In this document: in pieces, positions 12,303 to 20,161 of the stretch
Numbering within the stretch: the stretch's first letter is position 1
Layout of the letters: each line of letters opens with the position of its first letter
From: an uncultured Neptuniibacter sp.
GTDB lineage: Bacteria; Pseudomonadota; Gammaproteobacteria; Pseudomonadales; Balneatricaceae
Assembly: GCF_947498015.1 (NCBI RefSeq)
Contig: NZ_CANMIR010000006.1
Span: forward strand, 1 to 64,000
DNA length: 64,000 bases
Reading direction: 5' to 3'
Notes under the pieces: model-generated
The model's database searches: none
Seen by the model: the letters and a program-made list of their open reading frames with translations, nothing else
What the model was told of the DNA's origin: nothing
Program-made: the position numbers and the translations under genes

Positions 12303-12677
12303 ATGAGAACTCGTAAACAGCAAAACGGTGCGTCAATACTTTCAGTATTAGTTGGCTTAATTGTTGCCGGGATTTTCTTCTCTGTCGGATTTAAACTGTA
12401 TACCCCGTATGTTGACTATAAAACGATAGACTCGATTTTGACTGATGTAATTCAGAATCAGGATGAGCTGTCGAAGAATTTGCGAATTCTAAAGAAGGAT
12501 TTAAGAAAAAAGTTTACAGTTAATCAGGTCCGTTTACCGAATAAAGACGCTTTGAAAATTACTCGCGAAAAAGGTGTCATCAGGTTCGTCCTGGATTATG
12601 AAGCGCGTGTTCCGATGTTTTATAACGTTGATGCACTCGTTGTATTTAAAAAAGAATATGAAGCTATAGCCCCTTGA
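12303..12677 (+). CDS. DUF4845 small single-pass membrane protein
   Basis: A 124-residue protein with one N-terminal membrane helix (about 9-30, pilin-like) and a short basic/mixed soluble domain. It matches the DUF4845 family regularly found between lepB and rnc in Pseudomonas and relatives; function unknown. The start chosen is ATG 12303, with ggagga 5 bases before it; an ATG at 12291 overlapping lepB would add four residues. The stop overlaps the TTG start of rnc, so the genes are coupled. Confidence 0.82.
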   Translation: MRTRKQQNGASILSVLVGLIVAGIFFSVGFKLYTPYVDYKTIDSILTDVIQNQDELSKNLRILKKDLRKKFTVNQVRLPNKDALKITREKGVIRFVLDYEARVPMFYNVDALVVFKKEYEAIAP

Positions 12678-13354
12678 TAAAACCTGTATCTGAGCTAGCC
12701 CGCCGTATTGGGCACACATTTTCCGATGAGACACTGTTTGAATTGGCACTGACTCATCGTAGTTGCGGTAAAACGAATAATGAACGCCTGGAGTTTCTGG
12801 GTGATTCTATTCTCAATTTTGTGATTGCTGACGATCTGTTTCAGCGCTTTCCCAAAGCTAAAGAGGGAGAGCTCAGTCGCTTGCGTGCCCGTATGGTGAA
12901 AGGGGTGACCCTGTCAGAGGTGGCACGTGAACTTGGGTTGGGTGATTACTTACGCCTGGGTAGTGGTGAATTAAAAAGTGGCGGCTATCGCCGTGATTCT
13001 ATTTTAGCTGATGCCGTTGAGGCTATTATAGGTGCTATCTACCTTGATACTGATATGGAAACTGCACGCGGCTTCATTCTATCTTGGTTCAAAGAACGGT
13101 TAGACAAACTGGATCTGAATGAAACGTTAAAAGATTCTAAAACCCGTTTGCAGGAGTTCCTGCAATCACGCCGACTTGCGCTCCCTGAATATGAACTAAT
13201 TCAGGTAGATGGCGAAGCTCATGCGCAGACTTTTTTTATCGAATGCCGTGTTGAAGGCCTTCCTAAGCCCGCTAAAGGAAAAGGCAGTAGTCGGCGTCAG
13301 GCTGAACAGGAATCGGCTAAACAAGCACTTATCGCTTTACAGGTTGAGAAATAG
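12674..13354 (+). CDS. rnc: Ribonuclease III
   Basis: This 226-residue double-strand-specific endoribonuclease processes rRNA precursors and structured mRNAs. The signature [10 protein letters not shown] (residues 36-45) supplies acidic metal ligands; the second catalytic cluster [14 protein letters not shown] follows. The double-stranded RNA-binding domain occupies about 153-224 ([28 protein letters not shown]). Start is TTG overlapping the previous stop (TTGA); no other start gives a full N-terminus. It is followed by era after 2 bases, the classic rnc-era pair. Confidence 0.97.
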   Translation: MIKPVSELARRIGHTFSDETLFELALTHRSCGKTNNERLEFLGDSILNFVIADDLFQRFPKAKEGELSRLRARMVKGVTLSEVARELGLGDYLRLGSGELKSGGYRRDSILADAVEAIIGAIYLDTDMETARGFILSWFKERLDKLDLNETLKDSKTRLQEFLQSRRLALPEYELIQVDGEAHAQTFFIECRVEGLPKPAKGKGSSRRQAEQESAKQALIALQVEK

Positions 13355-13356
13355 AG

Positions 13357-14292
13357 ATGGCTGAAGATTTAATGCACCTGTTGGAACCGCAAAATCCTGA
13401 TCAGGCATGTGGGTTCGTTGCGATTGTAGGAAGACCGAATGTTGGGAAATCGACATTAATGAATCATATTCTGGGGCAAAAGCTGAGTATTACTTCACGC
13501 AAGCCTCAGACCACGCGCCATCAGATCATGGGGATTAAGACGGAAGGGGATCTTCAAATTGTCTATGTTGATACTCCTGGATTGCATAAAGATGACGGTA
13601 AAAAAGCGCTAAACCGCTATATGAATAAAGCGGCCTCCGATGCTCTTCGGGATGTTGATCTGGTTGTATTTATTGTTGACCGTACCGCCTGGACCGAAGA
13701 GGACCAGATGGTTCTGGATAAAGTGAAGTACGCGAAGTGTCCAGTGATTCTGGCTGTTAATAAGGTTGACCAGCTAAAAGATAAAACCTCCTTACTGCCT
13801 CAAATGCAGTCTCATGCCGAACGAATGGATTTTGCTGAGATGATCCCTCTGTCAGCAAAGCAGGGACACAATGTTGAACAGTTGGAAACGCTGATAGCTA
13901 AGTATATGCCCAAAGGGATGCATCACTTTCCTGAAGATCAGCTCACTGACAAAAGTTCACGCTTTATGGCCGCAGAGATGGTACGCGAAAAACTGATGCG
14001 TAATCTGGGTGATGAGGTGCCATACGGTACAACGGTGGAGATAGAAGCCTTCAAATATGAAGACAATGGGGTGTTGCATATCAACGCTTTGATCCTTGTG
14101 GAGCGGGATGGTCAGAAACGTATTGTGATTGGTGATAAAGGTTCACGTATCAAAACAGTTGGTAGGGATGCCCGCCTTGATATGGAGCGTATGTTTGATT
14201 GTAAAGTGATGCTCAATCTTTGGGTGAAAGTTCGTCGTGGTTGGGCTGATGACGAACGAGCCTTGAGAAGTTTAGGCTATAACGACAATTAG
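13357..14292 (+). CDS. era: Ribosome-assembly GTPase Era
   Basis: This 311-residue GTPase binds the 3' end of 16S rRNA during 30S maturation. G1 GRPNVGKS is at residues 25-32, G3 DTPGLH near 73, and G4 NKVD near 131. A C-terminal KH domain includes the [15 protein letters not shown] stretch (about 265-279). Length is normal with a slight N-terminal extension compared with E. coli. It sits in the lepB-rnc-era-recO operon. Confidence 0.97.
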   Translation: MAEDLMHLLEPQNPDQACGFVAIVGRPNVGKSTLMNHILGQKLSITSRKPQTTRHQIMGIKTEGDLQIVYVDTPGLHKDDGKKALNRYMNKAASDALRDVDLVVFIVDRTAWTEEDQMVLDKVKYAKCPVILAVNKVDQLKDKTSLLPQMQSHAERMDFAEMIPLSAKQGHNVEQLETLIAKYMPKGMHHFPEDQLTDKSSRFMAAEMVREKLMRNLGDEVPYGTTVEIEAFKYEDNGVLHINALILVERDGQKRIVIGDKGSRIKTVGRDARLDMERMFDCKVMLNLWVKVRRGWADDERALRSLGYNDN

Positions 14293-14309
14293 AATTCGCG
14301 CTCTTCCTT

Positions 14310-14999
14310 ATGGCCCTCATCGATCAACAGGCCGCTTATGTGCTTCATAGCCGGCCTTATCGAGATACCAGCTTACTGGTTGATTTCTTCACTTTAGAAC
14401 ATGGTAAAGTTGCAGCAGTCGTTCAGGGTGCCAGGCGCCCTAACTCTAAACTGCGTGCATCGGTTCAGCCTTTTGTTCCTGTTCAGGTTGGCTGGCGTGG
14501 CAGGAATGAGCTCAAAACATTGACTCAGGCAGAACCTGTAGCTGCTATGATGTTCCTTAAAGGGGATGCTCTGCTGTGTGGTTTATATGTCAATGAGCTT
14601 TTGCAGCGCCTGTTACAACCTTTTGATCCTCACCCTAAGCTCTACGTGTACTATCAGTACGTGTTGAATGAGTTAGTGGGTTCACATGATGTTGAAGGGG
14701 CTTTACGGACTTTTGAACATCGCCTTCTCCATGAACTTGGTTATATGCCTGAACTTGCTTTTAAGCAAGCTGACCGAGTTTATCTTTTAAATATGGAGCA
14801 GGGCTTTATCGCTGTTGATCATGTTAATGAAGAGATAAAAGCAAGATGCTTTAATGGTTCTCAACTTTCTGCAATTGCAGAGGACGATTATACTGATCCA
14901 CAAACACGAAGAGCAGCCAAGCGATTAATGCGGATCCTGATTGACCATACACTGGGCCATAAGCCATTACGCAGCCGCGAACTATTTCAGAAAATGTAA
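14310..14999 (+). CDS. recO: DNA repair protein RecO
   Basis: A 229-residue protein of the RecFOR recombination-mediator pathway, which loads RecA on SSB-coated gaps. The N-terminal OB fold includes [21 protein letters not shown] and [12 protein letters not shown]; the helical C-terminal part contains LLHELGYMP. No zinc-binding cysteine set is visible, as in E. coli RecO. It lies 17 bases after era and just before pdxJ, the usual order. Confidence 0.94.
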   Translation: MALIDQQAAYVLHSRPYRDTSLLVDFFTLEHGKVAAVVQGARRPNSKLRASVQPFVPVQVGWRGRNELKTLTQAEPVAAMMFLKGDALLCGLYVNELLQRLLQPFDPHPKLYVYYQYVLNELVGSHDVEGALRTFEHRLLHELGYMPELAFKQADRVYLLNMEQGFIAVDHVNEEIKARCFNGSQLSAIAEDDYTDPQTRRAAKRLMRILIDHTLGHKPLRSRELFQKM

Positions 15000-15009
15000 G
15001 GAGTGCAAT

Positions 15010-15783
15010 GTGATTGAGCCATCCCGATTGCTGTTGGGGGTTAATATCGACCATGTAGCTACAATTAGACAAGCTCGCGGGACTCGCTATCCAGATACAG
15101 TGCAGGCCGCGGCCTTAGCTGAAGAAGCGGGTGCTGATGGCATCACTATTCACTTGAGAGAGGACCGACGTCACATCCAAGACCGGGATGTATATCTGTT
15201 GAAAGAAACATTGCAGACCCGGATGAATTTTGAAATGGCTGTGACCGATGAGATGATCACAATAGCCGAAGATGTGAAGCCAGCGCATTGTTGCCTTGTA
15301 CCTGAGAAACGTGAAGAGCTAACGACTGAGGGTGGGCTTGATGTTCTGGGCCAAGAGAAGCGAATCCAGCAGGCCTGTGAACGGTTGTCCGCTGCGGGTA
15401 TTGAGGCTTCTCTCTTTATTGATCCAGAACTGGATCAGATCGATGCAACACTTCGCTGTGGGGCTCCGGTTATAGAGTTACATACGGGTGCTTATGCTGA
15501 AGCCGATACTGTAGAACAGCAATCCGAAGAGCTTGAGCGTATCCGTACCGCTGCTGCATATGCCTATAAGAAAGGTTTAATCGTTAATGCAGGACATGGA
15601 TTGCATTATCATAATGTGGAGCAGATCGCTGAAATTCCTGAGATGAATGAGCTAAACATTGGTCATGGCATCATTGCGCGAGCACTGTTTGTCGGATTGA
15701 AGAGTGCTGTTTCTGAGATGAAACAACAGATGTTACAGGCGCAAGCGAGGGTGCAACCCAAAAGGGATGCACTGACCAGATGA
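15010..15783 (+). CDS. pdxJ: Pyridoxine 5'-phosphate synthase PdxJ
   Basis: A 257-residue TIM-barrel enzyme that condenses 1-deoxyxylulose 5-phosphate with 3-amino-2-oxopropyl phosphate to make pyridoxine 5'-phosphate. Typical motifs are [18 protein letters not shown] near the N-terminus, [16 protein letters not shown], the catalytic-region FEMAVT, and [11 protein letters not shown] near 200. The start chosen is GTG 15010, with aagga seven bases before it; a longer open frame back into recO is not supported. The stop overlaps the acpS ATG (ATGA). Confidence 0.95.
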   Translation: MIEPSRLLLGVNIDHVATIRQARGTRYPDTVQAAALAEEAGADGITIHLREDRRHIQDRDVYLLKETLQTRMNFEMAVTDEMITIAEDVKPAHCCLVPEKREELTTEGGLDVLGQEKRIQQACERLSAAGIEASLFIDPELDQIDATLRCGAPVIELHTGAYAEADTVEQQSEELERIRTAAAYAYKKGLIVNAGHGLHYHNVEQIAEIPEMNELNIGHGIIARALFVGLKSAVSEMKQQMLQAQARVQPKRDALTR

Positions 15784-16154
15784 TCAGGGGTATTGGCTCA
15801 GATATTTTGCAGATCTCTCGTATCGAGGCCGCCCTTGAAAGAACTGCTGGACTTGAACGTCGTATATTAACAGCTCCAGAGTTAACCGCCTTCTCAGATT
15901 CCAGTTTTCCTGCACGCTTCCTTGCTAAACGTTTTGCGGCAAAAGAGGCCATTGTGAAAGCACTCGGTACGGGTATCGGCCGAGGAGTCAGTTGGCAACA
16001 TATAGAGATCGATAAAGATCAATTTGGAAAGCCACTGGTTCGCCTTTCAGAAGGGGCGGAGCAAAGGGCTGAACAGCTAGAGATCCGTAATATACATCTC
16101 AGTTACAGTGATGAAAAAGAGTATGTTATCGCTTTTGTTGTAGCAGAAGGGTAA
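15780..16154 (+). CDS. acpS: Holo-[acyl-carrier-protein] synthase AcpS
   Basis: A 124-residue phosphopantetheinyl transferase that activates acyl carrier protein using coenzyme A. The Mg2+ ligands are Asp8 (GIGSDILQI) and Glu56 ([16 protein letters not shown]). Length is normal. Translation is coupled to pdxJ. The SDR gene starts only 6 bases after its stop, so that catabolic gene may ride on this core operon's transcript. Confidence 0.95.
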   Translation: MIRGIGSDILQISRIEAALERTAGLERRILTAPELTAFSDSSFPARFLAKRFAAKEAIVKALGTGIGRGVSWQHIEIDKDQFGKPLVRLSEGAEQRAEQLEIRNIHLSYSDEKEYVIAFVVAEG

Positions 16155-16160
16155 GTGCCA

Positions 16161-16889
16161 ATGAGTAAGGTCTGTATTGTCACAGGTGGATCAGCAGGTA
16201 TTGGCGAAGCAGTCGTAAAACGATTGCTCAGCGAAGATTACAAAGTGTTTAATCTGGATCTGATACCCTCAGAGCTGGGTGAGTATATTGAGTGTGATAT
16301 CTCTCAATTCTCTCAGGTCGTATCTGCTGTGGAGCATGTTGTAGCGGAGACAGGCCGAGTCGATGCAGTTGTCTCGAATGCTGGAATCCATTTTTCTGGA
16401 ACCATAGAAGATACCAGTGAAGAGGATTTTGATCGGGTAATGTCGATCAATGTGAAAGGTGCATACTATCTCCTTAAATCTGTTCTACCGCAGATGCGTC
16501 AACAACAAGCAGGTTCGGTGGTGCTGTTAGGGTCAGACCAATCATTGGTCGGAAAGCCCGCTTCCTTTGCATACAACATGAGTAAAGCGGCACTTGCTTC
16601 AATGGCTAAAACAACCGCGTTAGATTATGCCAAATTTGGCATCAGAGCGAATGCTGTATGTCCTGGCACTATTGAAACCCCCCTCTACCATCAGGCAATA
16701 GAGCGTTACTGTGAACGCAGTGGCGCTGACAAAGTTCAAGTACATGAAGAGGAAGCTGCACAACAACCTGTTGGCCGCATTGGTCAGCCGGAGGAAGTTG
16801 CAGCTCTTGTTGCGCTGCTAGTGGGTGATGAGGCCAAATTTATCACCGGGAGTCTTCAGGTGATCGATGGTGGTTATACCACGCGCTAA
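16161..16889 (+). CDS. SDR-family NAD(P)-dependent dehydrogenase (probable sugar or sugar-acid dehydrogenase)
   Basis: A 242-residue classical short-chain dehydrogenase. The cofactor loop TGGSAGIG is at residues 8-15, NAG at 73-75, the catalytic serine probably in LLGSDQS (about 125), and the Tyr138-x3-Lys142 pair in YNMSK. The C-terminus has the usual GSLQVIDGGYT. Start is ATG at 16161; a GTG six bases earlier is possible. With the lactonase-like gene 27 bases downstream and a dehydratase and aldolase opposite, it most likely oxidises an aldose to a lactone, or a keto-deoxy acid. Substrate unknown. Confidence 0.8.
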   Translation: MSKVCIVTGGSAGIGEAVVKRLLSEDYKVFNLDLIPSELGEYIECDISQFSQVVSAVEHVVAETGRVDAVVSNAGIHFSGTIEDTSEEDFDRVMSINVKGAYYLLKSVLPQMRQQQAGSVVLLGSDQSLVGKPASFAYNMSKAALASMAKTTALDYAKFGIRANAVCPGTIETPLYHQAIERYCERSGADKVQVHEEEAAQQPVGRIGQPEEVAALVALLVGDEAKFITGSLQVIDGGYTTR

Positions 16890-16916
16890 CCTATAGTCAG
16901 ATTAAAGGGGAGGAGA

Positions 16917-17765
16917 ATGCATCGAGTCATTGATCCACACATACATCTGTTCAATCAGGCTCAGGGAGATTATCACTGGCTTAAATCAGAAAATGCCCCC
17001 TTCTGGCCTGATAAGAAATATCTCTGTCAGGACTTTTCTGAAAGTAATCTTGCTGCGGGGCCTGAGGTGGAAGTGGCCGGTTTTGTTCATATTGAAGCCG
17101 GTTTTGATAACGAAGCACCATGGCGCGAGCTTGAGTGGTTGGAGGCTCACTGTAACCGGCCCTTCAGATCTATAGCCTTTGTGGATCTGACACGGAGCGA
17201 TTTCCTTCGACACCTACATCTGCTGGAACAACACATATCTCTGGTTGGGATTAGGTTTATTCTTGATGACCATGCTGAAGAGTATCTAAGCAACCCACGA
17301 GTGCAAGAAAATCTGGCTTATATTGCTGAAAGGGGGTTGTTATTTGAAGCTCAGCTTCCACTGTCAGATACTCTATCAGTGGATGCGTTGCGGGCGGTGC
17401 TACAGGTAATGCCTGAATTGCAGGTGGTTGTGAATCATGCTGGTTTTTTTCAGGCCGACAATTTTGATTGGAAACACTCAATTTCAAAGCTGGCTGAATT
17501 GGCTGGATGCAGCATTAAATGTTCCGGTTGGGAGATGCTCAATCGGCAGTGGGATCTCGAAGCGATCAAACCTGCCATTACGCATATTATTGCTCAGTTT
17601 GGTTCTGAACGGGTGATGCTGGCCAGTAATTTCCCTGTTTCTGATTTAGGGTGTAGTTATCGGGAACTCTGGGCACGTTATATGTTCGGACTACAGATCC
17701 CTGAGGAATTAAGGTCAAAGCTGACTTTTAAAAATGCGCAGCGGATCTATCGCCTGGATATATGA
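16917..17765 (+). CDS. Amidohydrolase-2 family hydrolase (probable sugar lactonase)
   Basis: A 282-residue metal-dependent TIM-barrel hydrolase. The N-terminal metal-binding DPHIHLF (Asp6, His8, His10) and the later NHAGF and ASNFPVSD motifs are typical of the amidohydrolase-2 group that includes L-fucono- and L-rhamnono-lactonases. agggga precedes the ATG. It follows the SDR gene and converges on the dehydratase/aldolase pair, fitting a dehydrogenase-lactonase-dehydratase-aldolase route. The lactonase role is inferred from family and neighbours. Confidence 0.75.
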   Translation: MHRVIDPHIHLFNQAQGDYHWLKSENAPFWPDKKYLCQDFSESNLAAGPEVEVAGFVHIEAGFDNEAPWRELEWLEAHCNRPFRSIAFVDLTRSDFLRHLHLLEQHISLVGIRFILDDHAEEYLSNPRVQENLAYIAERGLLFEAQLPLSDTLSVDALRAVLQVMPELQVVVNHAGFFQADNFDWKHSISKLAELAGCSIKCSGWEMLNRQWDLEAIKPAITHIIAQFGSERVMLASNFPVSDLGCSYRELWARYMFGLQIPEELRSKLTFKNAQRIYRLDI

Positions 17766-17800
17766 AGATAAAAGGCCTCCAGTAGAAGCCTTTTATCTTC
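17764..17800. terminator. Bidirectional terminator between convergent catabolic genes
   Basis: A 13-bp perfect stem (gaagataaaaggc with gccttttatcttc) around an 11-base loop. It overlaps the stop codon of the hydrolase gene and ends 9 bases before the dehydratase stop. The A- and T-rich arms allow termination from both sides. Confidence 0.82.
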
Positions 17801-17809
17801 AGGAGCTGA

Positions 17810-18985
17810 TTACTTCACTTCGATACGTGGTGAGCGCATAACGATCTCATCATTGAGCTCAATACCAATTCCCGGTGATTCAGAAACCTGGAAGAATCCA
17901 TCAACAGGTTGTGGATCCTGAATACAGAGCTCTCTATTCCACTGCTTGATCGCATAGGTATGATGTTCATGGATCAGGAAGTTCGGAATAGCTGTTTCCA
18001 GATGGAGTGCAGCGGCTGTAGCGACTGGACCACCACAAACATGAGCCTGGATCCGTACATCATAGACATCAGCGTAGTCGCAGACTTTTTTGGTTTCAGT
18101 GAAACCGCCACACAGACCGATATCAGGTTGAAGTACATCCAGACTCTGATCCTCAAGATAGGGGCGCACACCCCAGCGGTTATATAGACGTTCACCGCCA
18201 GCAATCGGAACATTCACCTTATCTGCTACACGTTTGTGTAGTTCAGAGTTAAGGTAATTCACCGGTTCTTCAAAATACATACAGCGTGCTTCTTCAACCA
18301 GCTCACCCAGTTGGATGGCTGTAGAAGCGCCCGGTAGGCTATGGCACTCAAAAATGATATCGCCATCCTCCCCCATAACATCACGGATCGCCATTAAGCG
18401 TTCACGAAACATTTTCATATCTTGATTAGTGAAGAGTTTAGTACGATCAAAGTGTGTTTCTCCTTTTGAGTCGTACATAATCGGATCTACCTTGACTGCA
18501 TCATAACCCTCAGCCAGTGCTTTTTCGGCCGCTTTGGCATAATCTGCTGGGTCAGTAAGGCGGGCAAACTCTGCATCCCAGTCAAATTGTAACTGGCTGG
18601 CATAGGTGCGCAGCTTGTCATTTACCTTGCCGCCTAATAGTTGATAAACAGGAAGGCCCAGGGCTTTGCCCTTGATATCCCACAGTGCGGTGTCAATTGC
18701 ACTCATTGCTGCATAGATGATTGGGCCTCCACCTAGCCCCCAAAAGCTACCACGAAGCATCAAATTCCAGAGGTCTTCTGTCTGGAAAGGGTCGCGGCCG
18801 ATCAGCATCTCCTCTGCAAACTCTTTAATCATATTTGCCGCAGCGCTGTGACCTAGGTCGTAAGCTAGCCCTGCTTCACCAACTCCATGAAGCCCCTCAT
18901 CGGTATGGATTCTGACAAAGACCGGATTCCAGACGGGGCGATCAGGGCAGTGGATATCAAATATTTCTACACGATTAATTTTCAT
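17810..18985 (-). CDS. Enolase-superfamily sugar-acid dehydratase (mandelate racemase / galactonate dehydratase-like)
   Basis: The protein has 391 residues. The N-terminal capping domain (1-125) contains EAGLAYDLGH and ends in LWDIKGKALGLPVYQLLGG. The barrel carries candidate catalytic Lys165-x-Asp167 (KVDP), Glu213/His215 (FECHSLPG), metal-ligand Glu240 (FEEPVN), Glu265 (AGGERLYNR), Asp288 (QPDIG) and His315 (AHVCGGP). The E-x-H at strand 3 recalls D-galactonate dehydratase relatives, which remove water from aldonic acids to give 2-keto-3-deoxy acids. Real substrate unknown. It lies downstream of the class II aldolase gene on the same strand. Confidence 0.8.
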   Translation of the reverse strand: MKINRVEIFDIHCPDRPVWNPVFVRIHTDEGLHGVGEAGLAYDLGHSAAANMIKEFAEEMLIGRDPFQTEDLWNLMLRGSFWGLGGGPIIYAAMSAIDTALWDIKGKALGLPVYQLLGGKVNDKLRTYASQLQFDWDAEFARLTDPADYAKAAEKALAEGYDAVKVDPIMYDSKGETHFDRTKLFTNQDMKMFRERLMAIRDVMGEDGDIIFECHSLPGASTAIQLGELVEEARCMYFEEPVNYLNSELHKRVADKVNVPIAGGERLYNRWGVRPYLEDQSLDVLQPDIGLCGGFTETKKVCDYADVYDVRIQAHVCGGPVATAAALHLETAIPNFLIHEHHTYAIKQWNRELCIQDPQPVDGFFQVSESPGIGIELNDEIVMRSPRIEVK

Positions 18986-19024
18986 TGATTAGCCTTATTC
19001 GTTACAAACCAGAAGAGTAGGGTG

Positions 19025-19792
19025 TTAAGCAGCAAAGCCGGGATCTAGTCGATACGCTTTACGCAGCATAGCGGGCCATGATTTTTGACCTCCGGTTGAA
19101 CCCGAGTGAACAACATTTGCTTGTTTAAAAATCCCATCGACAATTTCAGAAGCAACGGGAATTGCTTCCTGGCCCGATGCCTGAATCATTAACTGAATTT
19201 CGCAGGCTCGTTGGAGATCGTACATACGCATGAAAGCATCACCAACGGTCGGGCCAACGGTCAACGCCCCATGGTTTGGGAGTAGCAGGTGGTTATTAGT
19301 GCCAATATCTTCCTGTAGTCGTTTTTTCTCTTCATGGTTAACAGCAAGGCCTTCGTAACCGTGGTGTCCCAGTGAGGAGAGTGAAAAACAGGAGTATTGT
19401 GAGAGAGGAAGAAGACCCTCTTTCAGTGTAGAGACTGCGATAGTTTCATTGGTATGCAGGTGGATTACGCAGTGAGCATCGCTGCGGACTTCATGCACAG
19501 CGCTATGAATGGTGAAACCTGCAGGGTTTATGTCAAAAGGGGTTTCATCGAGAATATTCCCCTGCAGATCAACTTTGACCAGATTAGAAGCAGTAACCTC
19601 ATCAAAACTCAGTCCAAATGCGTTCACCAGATAGTGTTCTGTATCGGGGACCTTAGCAGAGATGTGGGTATAGATCAGATCATCCCATCCCTGGTCTGCT
19701 ACCAATCGGTAGCATGCGGCCAAATCGACCCTAGCCTGCCATTCATCAGATGAAACCTTATTCTTGAGATCCAGTGTAGGGAGATCAAACAT
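19025..19792 (-). CDS. Class II aldolase/adducin-family protein
   Basis: A 255-residue cytosolic protein of the FucA/AraD/adducin fold. Putative zinc ligands are His111 and His113 (IHLHTNE) and His174 (PNHGALTVG). Such enzymes cleave or epimerise sugar phosphates, or act on keto-deoxy sugar acids. Its partner dehydratase lies 39 bases downstream on the same strand. It may cleave the keto-deoxy acid, but adducin-type relatives often lack demonstrated aldolase activity. It is the first gene of this leftward pair and its upstream region contains Fur-box-like sequences. Confidence 0.78.
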   Translation of the reverse strand: MFDLPTLDLKNKVSSDEWQARVDLAACYRLVADQGWDDLIYTHISAKVPDTEHYLVNAFGLSFDEVTASNLVKVDLQGNILDETPFDINPAGFTIHSAVHEVRSDAHCVIHLHTNETIAVSTLKEGLLPLSQYSCFSLSSLGHHGYEGLAVNHEEKKRLQEDIGTNNHLLLPNHGALTVGPTVGDAFMRMYDLQRACEIQLMIQASGQEAIPVASEIVDGIFKQANVVHSGSTGGQKSWPAMLRKAYRLDPGFAA

Positions 19793-19904
19793 GCCAAGTC
19801 CTCGTCATAACCGCTCTGATGTTTATTTCGTAACAAGGGGCTAATTATACAGTGATTTATGCTTGAGATTTCACTCGGTTTAGAAATTGCTAGTTTCTTC
19901 TTAG

Positions 19905-19919
19905 TGAGAATCGTTTACA
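19905..19919. promoter_or_regulatory. Candidate Fur box 1
   Basis: TGAGAATCGTTTACA matches 11 of 15 positions of the 7-1-7 Fur consensus TGATAATCATTATCA. It overlaps a possible -10 hexamer, TACAAT at 19916-19921. It is the weaker of the two sites; its centre is 33 bp, about three helix turns, from site 2. Confidence 0.45.
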
Positions 19920-19937
19920 ATTAGGCTTTATCATTAT

Positions 19938-19952
19938 TGATAATCATTACTG
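19938..19952. promoter_or_regulatory. Candidate Fur box 2
   Basis: TGATAATCATTACTG matches 12 of 15 positions of the Fur consensus, including an unbroken TGATAATCATTA core. It sits just before the 36-codon ORF and after a possible -10, the expected place for iron-dependent repression of rightward transcription. It is about 150 bases from the aldolase start on the other strand. Confidence 0.6.
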
Positions 19953-19954
19953 TC

Positions 19955-20065
19955 ATGTTGGTCGCTATGAATTTTAAAATGCCCCCTTCTGCTCTGTGGT
20001 TTCCATTGGTTGTTACTATCAGTGCAGTTCCTCTTGCATTAATGCTTACCCTTTTCCCTGTATAA
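19955..20065 (+). CDS. Candidate 36-residue hydrophobic microprotein
   Basis: A short open frame, ATG 19955 to TAA 20063-20065, with alternative in-frame ATGs at 19967 and 19979. The product has a short polar start (NFK) and one strongly hydrophobic segment of about 20 residues (WFPLVVTISAVPLALMLTLF), like a single-pass membrane microprotein. It directly follows two Fur-like sites and is followed by an AT-rich hairpin with a T run. No strong ribosome site was seen and no family was recognised. The transcript might instead be an iron-regulated small RNA. Confidence 0.35.
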   Translation: MLVAMNFKMPPSALWFPLVVTISAVPLALMLTLFPV

Positions 20066-20094
20066 ATCTAATTAATGATGTGAATAGATTTTTA
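20064..20094 (+). terminator. Weak AT-rich hairpin with T run after the micro-ORF
   Basis: aaatcta (20064-20070) pairs with tagattt (20085-20091) around a 14-base loop, followed by further Ts. The stem is only 7 bp and AU-rich, so termination would be inefficient. Its placement right at the micro-ORF stop makes it worth noting. Confidence 0.3.
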
Positions 20095-20161
20095 TAAATA
20101 GAGCATCCTGCATAGATCAAAGATACTTAATCGATAAATTGGCTGAATCCGGAGATTGTCG

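Larger units (their letters stand above)
19793..20161. other. 369-base intergenic region with Fur-like sites and a micro-ORF
   Basis: This AT-rich stretch lies between the divergent aldolase and hydrolase-OsmC genes. It contains two Fur-box-like palindromes, a 36-codon hydrophobic ORF and a weak hairpin, all listed separately. A ribosome site (ggaga at 20151-20155) precedes the next gene. Confidence 0.6.

Noticed and set aside
14941..15009. N-terminal extension of pdxJ overlapping recO
   Set aside because: The extension resembles no PdxJ sequence, and a good ribosome site (aagga) precedes the GTG at 15010.
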